A stretch of 64,000 bases of DNA from Gibbula magus (lineage: Eukaryota > Mollusca > Gastropoda > Trochida > Trochidae), in NCBI GenBank assembly GCA_936450465.1, contig OW388296.1:11219867-11283866 (forward strand). The letters are read 5' to 3'. A program made the translations under genes and the position numbers. Shown here in pieces: positions 42,786 to 54,023 of this stretch (within the stretch, counting starts at the first letter, position 1; each line of letters opens with the position of its first letter). The notes below the pieces were generated by a model that did not search any database, was not told where the DNA came from, and saw only the letters and a list, made by a program, of their open reading frames with translations.

Positions 42786-43815
42786 TACATGAAGGTTTCC
42801 CTATTGCACCTCCTACGTGTCACCCAACCAGGTAGGTACTGTGATCTTTTGAACTTGAAGAAGTCACCCAATCAGGCACAGAGCCGACCAAACTCTCGCA
42901 GCAATGCGGTAACCAGTGGGAACAAACCGACTTTGTGAAGGATATACAGCCCATCTAACCAGATAACAGGAAGCTGCAGTGTATTGTAGCTTCGCTCATG
43001 ATTGCACAACAATCTAGCGTGAAACACGATAACAAGCTTTTACAGGATTAACTTACTTTATTAATATAAATTCAAGCTTAGATCCATATAGAGCCCCGAA
43101 CATGCGTAATCACGAGAACACATTGGGGATTCAACCTAACTGCTGACTGACTTTGTCAATTTTTAAATTAATTTGAGGAGATTCAGCTTAGTGACTAAAT
43201 ACGTAACAGTACGAAGTAATGAATTAAAGCAATACATCTATTGAATACCTATATGTAATCACAATAAAACAATTGCAATAACGTATCTGTCATTTCCGTC
43301 CGTGTATTGTCTTGAACGTCAACATATCATCAGCGGATAATAGCATGTGAAATAAAAACGAGTATACGTGAGTAAAAGTGAACAATTTAACGCCATATGC
43401 ACAAATGACACAAATTGAGGTGATCTGTGTCTGGTGAAACTAAACCATATTTACAAATTCGTTTAAAGTTGTGGCATTATGTTGGAAAGAAATGATTTCA
43501 ACTTTTTGCAGTATGGTACAAGTTAACAGATGGTCACCGACATTTTTATTGATGAATTAATTCTTGATGTGTAGATCATACAGATAGAGTTTCCACCTGT
43601 CTCGCTTACTGAGGCTCTGTGTGATGTGTGTACATTTATGGCATCTTCATTTGCATGACAGAGTTGTCATCATGCGTGTTTGGTTACTGTTGATCTTATA
43701 AACAGGATTGAGTCACACACTGTAGATAGTTACAATGTCCTTAACTTTTGCCGATTTAGAGATGTTCTGGAACATTTAATGGAAAAGCTATCTATAGAAA
43801 ATGAGATAATTTTAT
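42786..43815. repeat. Unit module M1, copy 2
   Basis: Closest to 57225-58020: GTTTCCCTATTGCACCTCCT, ACGTGTCACCCAACCAGG, AAGTCACCCAATCA, GATATACAGCC, TTTACAGGATTAACTTACTT and GTCTTGAACGTCAACA are shared in order. The end with GATTGAGTCACACACTGTAG matches copy 1 near 7351. Confidence 0.78.
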
Positions 43816-44025
43816 TTTATTGCATTTAATCATTCAGGTTACCGCAGCAACGAAATTGTACTTAAACTCTATGGAAAGGTTTAATTACTGGACATCGCTA
43901 GAAGGATGTTTTACGATACAGGGGTTTCAGTGAGACGAACCTGCAGCCTCCATTCTCTAACAAGCCAAAAGTGTAAACAATTTTATATCACTTTCTTCTC
44001 ATTGTGTATGTCATTCTTGATAACT

Positions 44026-44036
44026 TCTGAATACTA
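44026..44036. other. Target-site duplication (left) of I-group LINE
   Basis: TCTGAATACTA, identical to 50996-51006. Confidence 0.9.
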
Positions 44037-44640
44037 CCCCCGTGGGGTGCCCGGGTTAGAATAGGCCCTCAGTTCCTCCTGCTTGTCGTAAGAGGCGACT
44101 AAAAGGGGGCAGTCTGTTTGCCGTGGACTGCGACCTGTACGGGTGGAGGAAGGATGCCTGGTGGTTGAGGCTTGTGTGTAGCAGAATGTTACCACTGACC
44201 AATACACTGCTTCGGCCCTGACTTCATCTAGACAGGTGGCCAGATTGGTCCGGGCTGGTCATGCCAAGCACTTGGTTGTGCACATCTTTGCTATCCTTCT
44301 TCTTACGCTGCTACCTCTCTTTACAATTAGTTTCTTTACTTTCTTGGTGCTCTCTTTCATACCTTCACCACCTTTCCACAATGCTTTCCTTCCTGATGTT
44401 CTATCCCTACTCTCTGCACTCTTTCTTAGTGCTCTCTTGCACTCAATCATCAACTTTACTCGGCTTCCAAGATAGCGGTGGCCCATGGGCCAATCCAGTG
44501 AAACATTGGCAACGTTTTAGTGGAGTATATCATCCTGGTATCCCCGGTGCTGTCAGCAGGACACCCGCTGACATACAGCATTGCCCTTGTTGGTGCTCCG
44601 TGGTGGGTGGGGATCCAGGTTGAATATTTACCAACCCAAC

Positions 44641-46031
44641 ATGCCCGGTTCATACAAAAACAAGCGCAATCTTTCAACGGATGATTGTCCCTCTTCTGAC
44701 GAAGAGGCAACAACATCAAAATCAAATAAACATTCAAAATCATCTTACTCAAATCTTTCAACATCAGCTTCAACTAATTCAAACTCAAGCACTTTTCCTC
44801 GGTTTTTGGTCATATCATCAACTGATGATAAACCTCTACGGCTTAATCCCTTCGCCACCGCCAAGACCATTCAGGGTCTTGCTGGTGATGTGAAGGATGT
44901 CAAGAAGATCAGGAATGGTTTCCTGCTTGTGGAAGTTAAATCTAAACAGCAGGCAACATCACTTCTAACTTTGAAGAAAATATTGATAAACCTGTTGAGG
45001 TTTCTCCACACAAATCTTTAAACAGCAGCAAAGCCATCATCCGGGACAACGATCGATGTCTCGAGGATTCATCTGAACAAGAGCTCCTTGACAACCTCAG
45101 GAACCAGGCAGTGACTGCAGTAAAGCGGTTCACTATCAAGAGAGAAGACAACATCATCAAAACCCACACCTATCTTCTAACTTTATCAACTCCACAAGCT
45201 CCAAAAACAGGATATTACAAACTCCCCACGGAACTGTATATCCCTAACCCCCTCCGTTGCTACTGGTGCCAGAAGTTTGGCCATGGAAGCAACTCCTGCA
45301 AAGCGGATGAGCGTGTTTGTCCTCAGTGTGGCAAACTCGAGGATGAAAGCCATCCAGACAAGTGCAAGGAGTTGCCTAAATGCGCCAACTGTGCTGGCGA
45401 ACACTTGGCTTCCTAATGGCTGTAATACTGCCGAAGCGGCGTTAAACAATAACTCACTCACTCACTCACTTGGCTTCCTCTAAGGAATGCCCATGGTGGC
45501 AACAGGAATCTCAAATCCTTAAACTTAAATTCACTCAAAATATCTCCTTTCCCGAAGCCAAACGCCTGGTTCTTGGGGGTCCTAAACCCTCATACTCCAC
45601 CATAGTATCTTCAGCAAGTGTCACTAAATGCTCTGTATCAACTCAGACAGACATTCAGTGGGTGAGTGATCCCCCAACTCAATACAAACTCCGCAATTCA
45701 ACATCTTCCTCCATAGGTACCATGACATTCCCCCTTCTGTCACTTTCAAATCCTACAAAGCCAGCTTCTCAAACCAAAAACCTAAAACCAAATCAAAACT
45801 CAACCAGAAATCAAATTCAAAAACTGAAAACAAAACCAAAAACAGAACATCAAACCGCACTCCCAAAGGCCAAAGGAACGCGGTCGAGATCCACAACAAG
45901 TTTGGATCTCTTGACATTTGCTCTGATGATGTCCTTATGGATGCGTCAGACACAGCTTCACTCAACAACTCGCCCAAGAAGGGGCAGAGGGGTCGGTCCT
46001 TTGACGGACGTCTTTCTCCAATAAAACATCC
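44641..46031 (+). pseudogene. LINE ORF1 (gag-like, zinc knuckles)
   Basis: Start chosen at MPGSYKNKRN (44641). The N-terminus is polar and serine/asparagine-rich. An RNA-recognition-like segment follows (FLVISSTDDKPLRLNPF, then VKDVKKIRNGFLLVEVKS, about 44805-44940). A frameshift lies near 44970. The next frame holds FTIKREDNIIKTHTYLL and the knuckles CYWCQKFGHGSNSC (C-x2-C-x4-H-x4-C, about 45258-45300), CPQCGKLEDESHPDKC (about 45320-45365) and CANCAGEHLAS (about 45382-45414). The third knuckle is cut by a 52-bp tail of the same LINE and resumes as SKECP at 45480. The tail region is lysine/serine-rich to 46022. The protein would bind LINE RNA. Confidence 0.85.
45415..45466 (+). mobile_element. 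52-bp LINE tail inserted in its own family's ORF1 (tail 5)
   Basis: AATGGCTGTAATACTGCCGA, GCGGCGTTAAACAATAA and (CTCA)n. CACTTGGCTTCCT flanks it at 45402-45414 and 45467-45479. Removing the insert and one duplicate restores the reading frame through the third knuckle. Confidence 0.93.
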
Positions 46032-47375
46032 ACCATGAGGCTTTTAATATTATATTTTATCCTCGCATCTATGGCGATTCTCCAGTGGAATTGTCGAGGC
46101 TTTAGGGTCAATTTTAACGAGTTGGGCTTGCTAGCTCAAAAGTATAATCCCCAAGCTATTTGCCTTCAAAAAACTCATTTTAAAGAATCTGATAAAGTTG
46201 CAATGAGACCATTCACTTTTTTATAATTCTTTCTCCCCTTCTGCTGATAGGGCAAAGGGGGGTGCATCAATTGTAATACGTGATGGAATTATCCACAGAG
46301 TAATTCCATTAAAAACACAATAACAAGCTGTTGCTGTCAGCTTATCATTATTTAAAACTTTAACTCTCTGTTCTTTATATCTTCCACCATCTCAAGATCT
46401 TACTATAAAAGATCTTGACCAACTTGTTACCCAATTACCTAAACCTTTTATTATCATGGGTGACTTCTACGGTCACAATCCCCTCTGGGGTAGTAATACC
46501 CTAGACTCAAGGGGTAAAATTATCGAAAGTTTCCTCACCCAAAATGATTTATGTCTATTCAATGATGGTTCAAACACATATCTACATCCTGCTACAGGAT
46601 CATATACAGCTATAGATTTATCAGTAACTGATGCATCCCTTTTACGTGACTTTTCATGGTCAGTCCATGAGGATACATGTGGGAGCGACCACTTCCCCAT
46701 TGTATTAGAACCCTCATCACCTATTCCCGAGGAGCACAATCCTCGTTGGAAATTTTCCAAGGTTGATTGGGGTACATTTTCTACCCTCTGCCGTGAACAT
46801 ATTATATATGATGAAATAATCAATGCAACTGATCCTGTTGAGGCCTTTTCTAAAGGTCTCATTGATATAGCAACTGAAACTATTCCTAAAACCTCGGCAA
46901 ATCCACGCATTCACAAGCCATGGTTTAATGAAACCTTCGATACTGCCATTAAGGCACGTAAAAAAGCTGAACGCAAGCTCAGTAAACGACCTACAAGAAT
47001 TAACTTAGATAACTGTCGCAAGGCACGAGCTAAAGCTCGACGCACAGTCAACCAACAAAAACGCGAATCTTGGAGAGGCTATGTCTCTAAGATCAATTCC
47101 AGAACACCTATCAGCAAAGTCTGGAATATGATTAGTAGAATAAAAGGCAAAGGTTCTAAATCTACAATAAAACATCTTAAGGTCAATGATGACCTTCTTA
47201 CATCAAAATCTGACATTGCCAATAAGTTGGCTGAAACAATTTCTAAAAATTCTTCATCTGCAAATTATGTCCCGGCTTTCCAAAAGTACCAAAAGGTACA
47301 GGAAAAACGACCACTTAATTTCAAATCTGACAATGGAGAAGATTATAATGAACACTTCTCCTTGTCAGAGCTTAA

Positions 47376-47713
47376 AGGGGCAGTAGCACGTTTTTTCGCT
47401 CAAATAAGTTGATGAAATGTATTTAAAAAATAATTTCACCAATAGTAAAACATCCTTCTCTCTTCGGAAAATAAAGTTTAAAATGAGTGTACATGTTTTG
47501 GTTAAGCCATGGGAATCGTTTCTGTAATACAAAATAATAAAATGGCCGCCATGCAATTTTTACTTTATACGCAAAATAGTTTTTACCACTACAGATAATT
47601 GGTTTGTGTAATAAGATGTTTTACCCTCTTAAGTTAATTTAAATGACATAAACCATCATTTCAAATGGTAAATTTGAAAAAATAAATTTTGCAAAAAACG
47701 TCCTACTGCCCCT
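47376..47713. mobile_element. piggyBac-type MITE with TTAA target
   Basis: Ends are AGGGGCAGTAGCACGTTTTT and the complement AGGGGCAGTAGGACGTTTTT, differing at one position within 20 bases. TTAA lies at 47372-47375 and 47714-47717; excision at TTAA would join GAGC-TTAA-AACTGC and restore the LINE reading ELKTALSKA. The 338-bp body encodes nothing. TTAA with short G-rich inverted ends is the signature of piggyBac-type elements. Confidence 0.9.
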
Positions 47714-49586
47714 TTAAAACTGCACTTTCTAAAGCTCATGATACAGCAACCGGCCCTGATGAAATCCATTATCAACTTCTAAAACATTTACCGGAACCTT
47801 GCCTTGAGGTTCTACTTCAGGTATTTAATCATATATGGGAAACAGGTGATTTTCCATCTTATTGGCACAATGCTACTATTGTGCCAATCCCAAAACCTGG
47901 GAAGGATCATACAGACCCTTCCAACTACCGTCCTATAGCCTTAACAAGTTGTGTATGTAAAACCATGGAACGGATGATCAATGATCGTCTAGTTTGGTAC
48001 TTGGAAACTAATAAATTACTTACTGATATTCAATGTGGTTTCCGCAAACAACGTAGTACCACTGATCATCTAGTTCGTTTAGAATCATTTATTCGTGATG
48101 CATTTATTAACAAACAACATGCTGTGTCTATCTTTTTCGATTTAGAAAAAGCTTACGACACTACATGGAAGCATGGCATCCTTAAAGATTTATTTGAATT
48201 TGGCTTGCGAGGTCGTATGCCTCATTTTATATCTAATTTTTTACATGACCGCCACTTTAAAGTACGTGTGGGTTCCACCCTTTCTGATTTCTTTGATCAA
48301 GAAATGGGTGTCCCACAAGGTAGCATTTTATCTGTCACATTATTTAGCATTAAAATCAACAGCTTGGCTAAAGTCTTAAATGACCATACAGATGGTTCAC
48401 TATTTGTGGACGATTTTGGAGTTTCCTGCAGAGGCAAAAATATGCCATCAATCGAGCGCCAATTGCAACTCTGCCTCAATAAAATCCATCAATGGTCGTT
48501 GGAAAACATCTTCAAATTTTCCAAAGCTAAAACATCTTGTGTGCATTTTTGCAATATGCGCAAAATGCACCCAGATCCAGAACTATTTCTGGTTAAAACT
48601 CCAATCAAAGTCGTTCCTGAGGCCAAGTTTCTTGGCCTCACATTTGATAGTAAATTAACATTTATCCCACACATTAAAAGCCTTAAAGCTAAATGCTTAA
48701 AGGCATTAGACCTTTTAAAGGTCGTATCAAACAATAAATGGGGTGGAGTTGAAGAAACTCTTCTTCATCTCTATCGATCACTCATCCGCTCCAAACTGGA
48801 TTATGGATCCTTAATATATGGATCTGCCCGCCCCTCATATATCAAAATGCTAAATACAATCCACCACCAGGGTCTCAGGCTTTGTCTTGGGGCCTTCAGA
48901 ACTTCACCTGTTGAAAGCCTTTACGTTGAAGCTGATGAGCCATCTCTTGAAGATCGGCGCATCAAGCTAGCACTTCAATATATAACCAAATTAAAATCAA
49001 ACCCTTCAAATCCTGCATACAACTGCGTATTCAATCCTGAATACCAGCAGTTGTATAACTCAAAACCCAAAGCAATTCCACCACTCGGTATCAGACTTCA
49101 ACAACATGTTGAAGATTCTGATATCGACCTCTCAACAATAACAGAGCACGGTTTGCTTGCCGCTCCGCCATGGCAGGTGGTCAGGCCCTTCAACCTCTCT
49201 CTATCTACTCATAAAAAATCTAATACAGACCAATTAATATTTCAACAGGCATTTTTTGAACTACGTGATTTTTTTGCAGATTATAAACCAATTTACACTG
49301 ACGGTTCTAAGGATGGACCCACAGTTGCAGCAGCAACTGTGACTCCTTCAACAACATATGCTACAAGGCTGCATGATGGCAGCAGCATCTTTACTGCAGA
49401 AGCTAAGGCCATCCTTAAGGCCGTCCATCACATTAAAAACTCAACCCCTAATAATTACATTATTTTTTTCCGATTCACTTTCTTGCCTACATGCAATTAA
49501 AAACTGTAAGAGTGATCACCCAATTATCAGGGATATTTTATTACTTCATAATTCTTGTCTCCAATGCGACATCGTCTTCTGCTGGC

Positions 49587-49840
49587 GAATCCCGCCAGGG
49601 GCACGGCAACTTTGTCTGCAGTAGAGAACTGTTCTACACGCAGTAAGGTTTGGGTACAATGCTACACTGAGTTTCAGCGTAGTATCACCCATGGTTCGCT
49701 AGTTCCAGCCGATGCTCGCAGGTTTCACCGCAATGCATAGCCACACGGGCTTTCTCCCTGCCATAATACTAGCAGCCGCGATATAAGTGAAATACTCTTG
49801 AAAGCGGCGTTAAACCACAACTCACTCACTCACTCACTCA
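49587..49840 (+). mobile_element. tRNA-derived SINE in RNase H region, 5'-truncated
   Basis: Starts GAATCCCGCCAGGGGCACGG, just after the tRNA-like B box, and ends AAAGCGGCGTTAAACCACAA with (CTCA)n. CTTCTGCTGGC flanks it at 49576-49586 and 49841-49851. Removing it joins the RNase H frame. Confidence 0.93.
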
Positions 49841-50523
49841 CTTCTGCTGGCTTCCTAGCCATATGGGCATTAGAGGTAATAACAAAGCTGAATCAGCTGC
49901 TAAATCTGCATTAAACCTCAAACATATTTCTCCTACCAAAGTTCCATATACGGATTCCAAACCTGCTATTAAATCTTACATTAAACAACGTTTGAAGTCC
50001 CAATGGGACCAACAACATCATAACAAACTTCACACTATTCAACCTCATTTAGGTTACAAATCTCTATCCTCTTTTACCCGGCAGGAAGCTTGTGTCCTAC
50101 GACGATGTCGTATTGGACACTCTCATATCTTTTAAAGGGGGAAGATCCCCCAGTATGTATACCCTGTCAGTGCCCTCTCACAATCAAACACATTCTATGT
50201 GAGTGTTGGGACACTGCACATATCAGGGAAACTTTTTATCCTTCTATTTCAATCAATCAAGTTTTTACTCATTTCGTTGAGCATCGTGTTTTAGATTTCT
50301 TGAAGGCTATACACCTTATTGACAAATTGTAAATTCTAACTTTTCATTATCAGCTTTTATTCAACTTGTGATAATTTGCTGATGTTTTTGCGGCCTTCGT
50401 GCCGTGTTCCGTTTTTCAATTGCAATTTTCTTTTTTAAATTAGGCAAATAAATTAAATATCTCGCCGCTAATGGCTGCAATACTGCCGAAGCGGCGTTAA
50501 ACAATAACTCACTCACTCACTCA

Positions 50524-50995
50524 CTCTATCCTCTTTTACCCGGCAGGAAGCTTGTGTCCTACGACGATGTCGTATTGGACACTCTCATCTTACTCACTCA
50601 TATCTTTTAAAGGGGGAAGATCCCCCGGTATGTATACCCTGTCAGTGTCCTCTCACAATCAAACACATTCTATGTGAGTGTTGGGACACTGCACATATCA
50701 GGGAAACTTTCTATCCTTCTATTTCAATCAATCAAGTTTTTACTCATTTCGGTGAGCATCGTGTTTTAGATTTTTTGAAGGCTATACACCTTATTGACAA
50801 ATTGTAAATTTTAACTTTTCATTATCAGCTTTTATTCAACTTGTGATAATACGCTGATGTTTTTACGGCCTTCGTGCCGTGTTCTGTTTTTCAATAGCAA
50901 TTTTCTTTTTTAAATTAGGCTAATAAATTAAATATCTCGCCGCTAATGGCTGCAATACTGCCGAAGCGGCGTTAAACAATAACTCACTCACTCAC
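50524..50995 (+). mobile_element. Second, 5'-truncated copy of the LINE 3' end in tandem
   Basis: Starts CTCTATCCTCTTTTACCCGG, equal to 50062 on, and repeats the ORF2 end, 3' untranslated region and tail with few changes. A 15-base extra piece (CTTACTCACTCATAT) marks it near 50587. It lies inside the outer 11-bp target duplications. Confidence 0.9.
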
Positions 50996-51006
50996 TCTGA
51001 ATACTA
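50996..51006. other. Target-site duplication (right) of I-group LINE
   Basis: TCTGAATACTA, identical to 44026-44036, so the entire block 44037-50995 behaves as one insertion. Confidence 0.9.
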
Positions 51007-51335
51007 TTTTGTATACCGTGGGATTAAAACAGAAACTAAAACAATGCGTTACCTATTATATTTTCACACATTGGCAACATGTTTTGAGGCTTGTCACTGT
51101 TTCACTTACTCGTGATATAAATTAAATACACTTGAAAAATCCTAGTCCTCACATTAGTTGCTTTATTCACATACTTATATTCTTCTCAACCTCATTAACA
51201 TGAAAGAAGAAGCGAATATTTCCTTTCGGAAAGGGAACACTGCAGTTCATGTGTAAATGTAGTAAGTGTTTAATTGTGTATTATTCACATAAATAAAACA
51301 GTCACTTGGCATTGGTTGTTGTTTTTAAGTCAGTG

Positions 51336-51394
51336 TCGCCGCTAATGGCTGCAATACTGCCGAAGCGGCGTTAAACAATAACTCACTCACTCAC
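51336..51394 (+). mobile_element. 59-bp LINE tail insertion (tail 6)
   Basis: TCGCCGCTAATGGCTGCAAT, GCGGCGTTAAACAATAA and (CTCA)n. TTAAGTCAGTG flanks it at 51325-51335 and 51395-51405. Confidence 0.93.
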
Positions 51395-51579
51395 TTAAGT
51401 CAGTGAACCAATTTTATGGTTTATGGTTATACATGATACCCGAACGCAACCAGGCAACTTTATATCTATCGAATATAATTGTACTCCATGTGAACACAAT
51501 GAAATCATATGATTGGACGAAAGCATTTGACCGTACTCTCAGTAACGTTAATGTTTAACGTGAATGAGATGAATAAGGA

Positions 51580-52740
51580 CTTAGGGGCAGATAATTCGAA
51601 TGTTGACTGCAAATCACTAATGAACTGTCAGTTGTCATGCGTTGATCGATCTGACTGTCGGTATTATGTGTAGATGAAAGAGAGTCTTTACAAACACAGA
51701 GGGATTACACCCTATGTTTCTCTTGATCAGACACATGCTGCAGCTATGAGATTCGCAGGTCATGTGGTGTTGTACCTCTCTTGATTCACCACTCACGTCC
51801 AGTGTAGATTAACAATCAAAAACAAACAAAATTGACAATTTGGTTTTGGTTAATCAAGGACGTCGCCAAGAATAATTGATACACTGTACAGTGTCTATGT
51901 TATTGTCTGTGACGGGCAAACAGTTCTCTGTTGGTAAGTCAAAGACTTACCAAGTGGAATATGTGATATAAGTGTGTGTTTTTTTATTCAGGAGAGATTT
52001 ATGATGGTTACTCTCGTTATCTAACTGTTTCCTTGGTTCTGTCATGATAGTACTTCAGAAGACTGAATATAAGTAAATAAATGCACACCTATAAAACATA
52101 TAAAAGCAAACATAAATGATATATTTTGGCTATCATTCATCATTTAGCATTCCAATAAAATTACGTAAGAGTATCAAATTCTGTTTGCCGATCGGTGAAG
52201 TCACATCGAGTATTTACCAATGAGCTTACCAAGCTGCAATGACGGTTCTCGTAACATCTCGCGAGAATTTCCAGACGAGACTTAGCTCTCAGGCCATGCA
52301 CTCGTTACATCTTTAATACGTCTTTAATCACAGACCACCAATAAGCAATAAAATACAAATCAAAGGTTTTAATTGTCGACAGCTAATCAGGCGAGTTGAC
52401 TCTAATTACTTCGACTGAAAATAGCACTAATCTGATGTAGCTGATTAAATCAGTCGTTGAACGGTTTATGCATTATGTGAAGCAATCATAACTTTCAACA
52501 GTGCATCAACAACTATAACACCTCATGCACCAATTCCCCAAAGAGAGCAAGTACTTGACTATAAGTTCCAGTACACTAGACAGTTACACAGCTATGCTTT
52601 CAATGACCGTTTGTATTATGTATGTACATAGCCACAATGAATAGGTTATAGTGATATGAACTTGTTCAAATGTTATTTCCTTGCTGAAATCAATACATGA
52701 CTTCAATGTCACATTCTGCAAACAAATTCATAGCTCAGTC
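51580..52740. repeat. Unit module M2, copy 2
   Basis: Uninterrupted paralogue of 7620-8061 plus 10982-11820; it provides the empty site for the Tx1-type LINE near 51960-52005. Landmarks GATCGATCTGACTGTCGGTA and TGTCATGATAGTACTTCAGA match copy 3 closely. Confidence 0.82.
52193..52520. promoter_or_regulatory. Conserved core of M2 with TCTCGCGAGA, copy 2
   Basis: TCTCGCGAGA at 52257-52266. The flanking CCAATGAGCTTACCAAGCTG, ATCACAGACCACCAATAA and AGCTGATTAAATCAGT blocks are kept. Function inferred from conservation only. Confidence 0.5.
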
Positions 52741-52754
52741 GACCACTATCCGTG

Positions 52755-53115
52755 AAGTTCAGCTACAACGGCCGCGGCTCGCTGGATGGGTGGGTTAAAC
52801 TGAGAGTTTTAAGGTTGATTCCCTGCCCTACACTGAGACTTGAGGTGAGAGGCTCGCGGTGTCACCTTGGACAAGAGACTTTATTCGAAATGTACCTCTG
52901 TTCACTCAGCAGTACAATTGAGTACCTGGTTTGGAAGTGAAGGCAGAAACCCTTCAAGCGCTGTTATTGGTAGCTAGGTTGCATACTCCAAGGGGAGTTG
53001 AGAATGAAAAAGGAACGGTGTTGGTTCTTATACCAGGGTAATGATGTGGGTAGCCCTTTGAGCACATCCCCTTGTGTTGTTGATTGAGCTTGATATAAGT
53101 ATCATCATTATTAAG
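52755..53115 (+). repeat. SINE-like repeat with ATCATCATT tail
   Basis: Contains GGTGTCACCTTGGACAAGAG, ACTTTATTCGAAATGTACCT, CACTCAGCAGTACAATTGAG and TACCTGG, a layout related to the repeat at 130-350. Near the end it has TAGCCCTTTGAGCACATCCC and an ATCATCATTATTA tail. The head is not convincingly tRNA-like. Confidence 0.55.
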
Positions 53116-53319
53116 GGTTTAATAATATACACAAAGTAACAGCGTAAAACATAATTCTCAGTAATGTTTGTTTCTGACTATTTAATATGTACATAGGACG
53201 TTTGAGTTTACCGTACCCAATATGGGATACCTTAATCATATATCAAAAATAGAACTGTTCTGTGTTTTACATCTGACAGTTTTAGTAACTTAGCAAAAAT
53301 GAAGATTTAACTATTTCGG

Positions 53320-53800
53320 GTAGACTGGATTAATTATACATGCTCTTCCACGGAAATGTGATCAGCAGATTGTTAGAAACTTTAAAAACTAAATGTTAGC
53401 AGACAGGAAGCTTAATCTAATCATATATTATTTCTTCATGCTGGATGTATAAATTAAACATTTTGCGTAGACCTTTTCTACTGGAATGGGTAGTTTTGAA
53501 TTTGTCTGAAAGTCATGAAAACGTTTGATGAACCCTTATTGTTATGCGAAAGTGTTGTTTTTTAAAATCACATTGCGCTTAATTTACATCTAATTCTCCT
53601 AACATGGCAATTAATTTTCAATAGATATACTTGTCATACATCCGAACATGTGATTAAAATGTATCTGAACGGAGTTTGAGTTAAGTCGTTGAAAGATCGT
53701 TCTATCTGAAATAAAGCATTTATAGTCTCTGTCCTCGATCAAGTTGCGTCCTACTGACATGTACCTGAATAATGAATCCATGTTCTTGTTCCATCTTTGA
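53320..53800. repeat. Unit module M3, copy 3
   Basis: Aligns with 60735-61390: ATGTGATCAGCAGA, AGCAGACAGGAAG, TTTCTTCATGCTGG, GTCATGAAAACGTTT-GATGAACCC, TATATACTTG and GTGATTAAAATGTATCTGA occur in the same order. Confidence 0.7.
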
Positions 53801-54020
53801 CAACAAAATCTTTTTAATACACAATATATTTATTTCATTATTTTGTTTATAATAACAGGTAGAACACATTAACCGTTTAACCAAGGACAAAACCATTTCA
53901 GATCACTTCAGAATTTAATTTGTTTTGTTTCTTAAAGAGAGCATAATGATCGAGCTGATTGTTCAAGGGGAGATGTATTAACCATATTGACAATAAAGCA
54001 TTCAGTTCATAATGAACTTG
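53801..54020. other. Unit-derived AT-rich spacer
   Basis: Includes weak similarity to 14365-14600 (CCTGAATAATGAAT, GAGCATAATGATCGAG) but no coding or RNA signal. Confidence 0.4.
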
Positions 54021-54023
54021 GGA

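Larger units (their letters stand above)
46035..50332 (+). pseudogene. LINE ORF2: endonuclease, reverse transcriptase, RNase H
   Basis: Endonuclease: MAILQWNCRGFRVNFNELGL (46071 on), PQAICLQKTHF (K where the catalytic glutamate of LQETH is expected), a frameshift near 46225, a stop near 46322, MGDFYGHNPLWGS (46456) and GSDHFPIVL (46682). Reverse transcriptase: ATGPDEIHYQLLKHLPEP (about 47748), NYRPIALTSCVCKTMER (about 47924), IFFDLEKAYDTTWKHG (about 48130), MGVPQGSILS (about 48304) and LFVDDF (48401). RNase H: IYTDGSKDGP (about 49285), AEAKAILKA (about 49396), SDSLSCLHAIKN (after a frameshift near 49470), GIRGNNKAE (about 49866). The end has CVLRRCRIGHSHI, then CIPCQCPLTIKHILCEC after a frameshift, and a stop at 50332. 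A TTAA MITE and a SINE interrupt it. Confidence 0.9.
44037..50995 (+). mobile_element. Full-length I-group LINE with nested insertions
   Basis: Runs from a G/C-rich start (CCCCCGTGGGGTGCCCGGGT) to a (CTCA)n tail. It has a 5' untranslated region of about 0.6 kb, a zinc-knuckle ORF1, and an ORF2 with endonuclease, reverse transcriptase and RNase H. The RNase H plus knuckle-type ORF1 puts it in the I group (I/Nimb-like). Perfect 11-bp duplications flank the whole block. Without the nested insertions and the repeated 3' end it would be about 5.8 kb, a normal full length. Multiple frameshifts and three insertions make it dead. Confidence 0.9.

Noticed and set aside
44236..44475. Hydrophobic 79-residue plus-strand protein resembling a membrane protein
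   Set aside because: It lies in the 5' untranslated region of the I-group LINE and overlaps frames on both strands; T-rich sequence gives leucine and phenylalanine by composition.
45470..46024. Independent 184-residue lysine/serine-rich gene
   Set aside because: Its start lies in the tail insertion; it is the C-terminal part of LINE ORF1.
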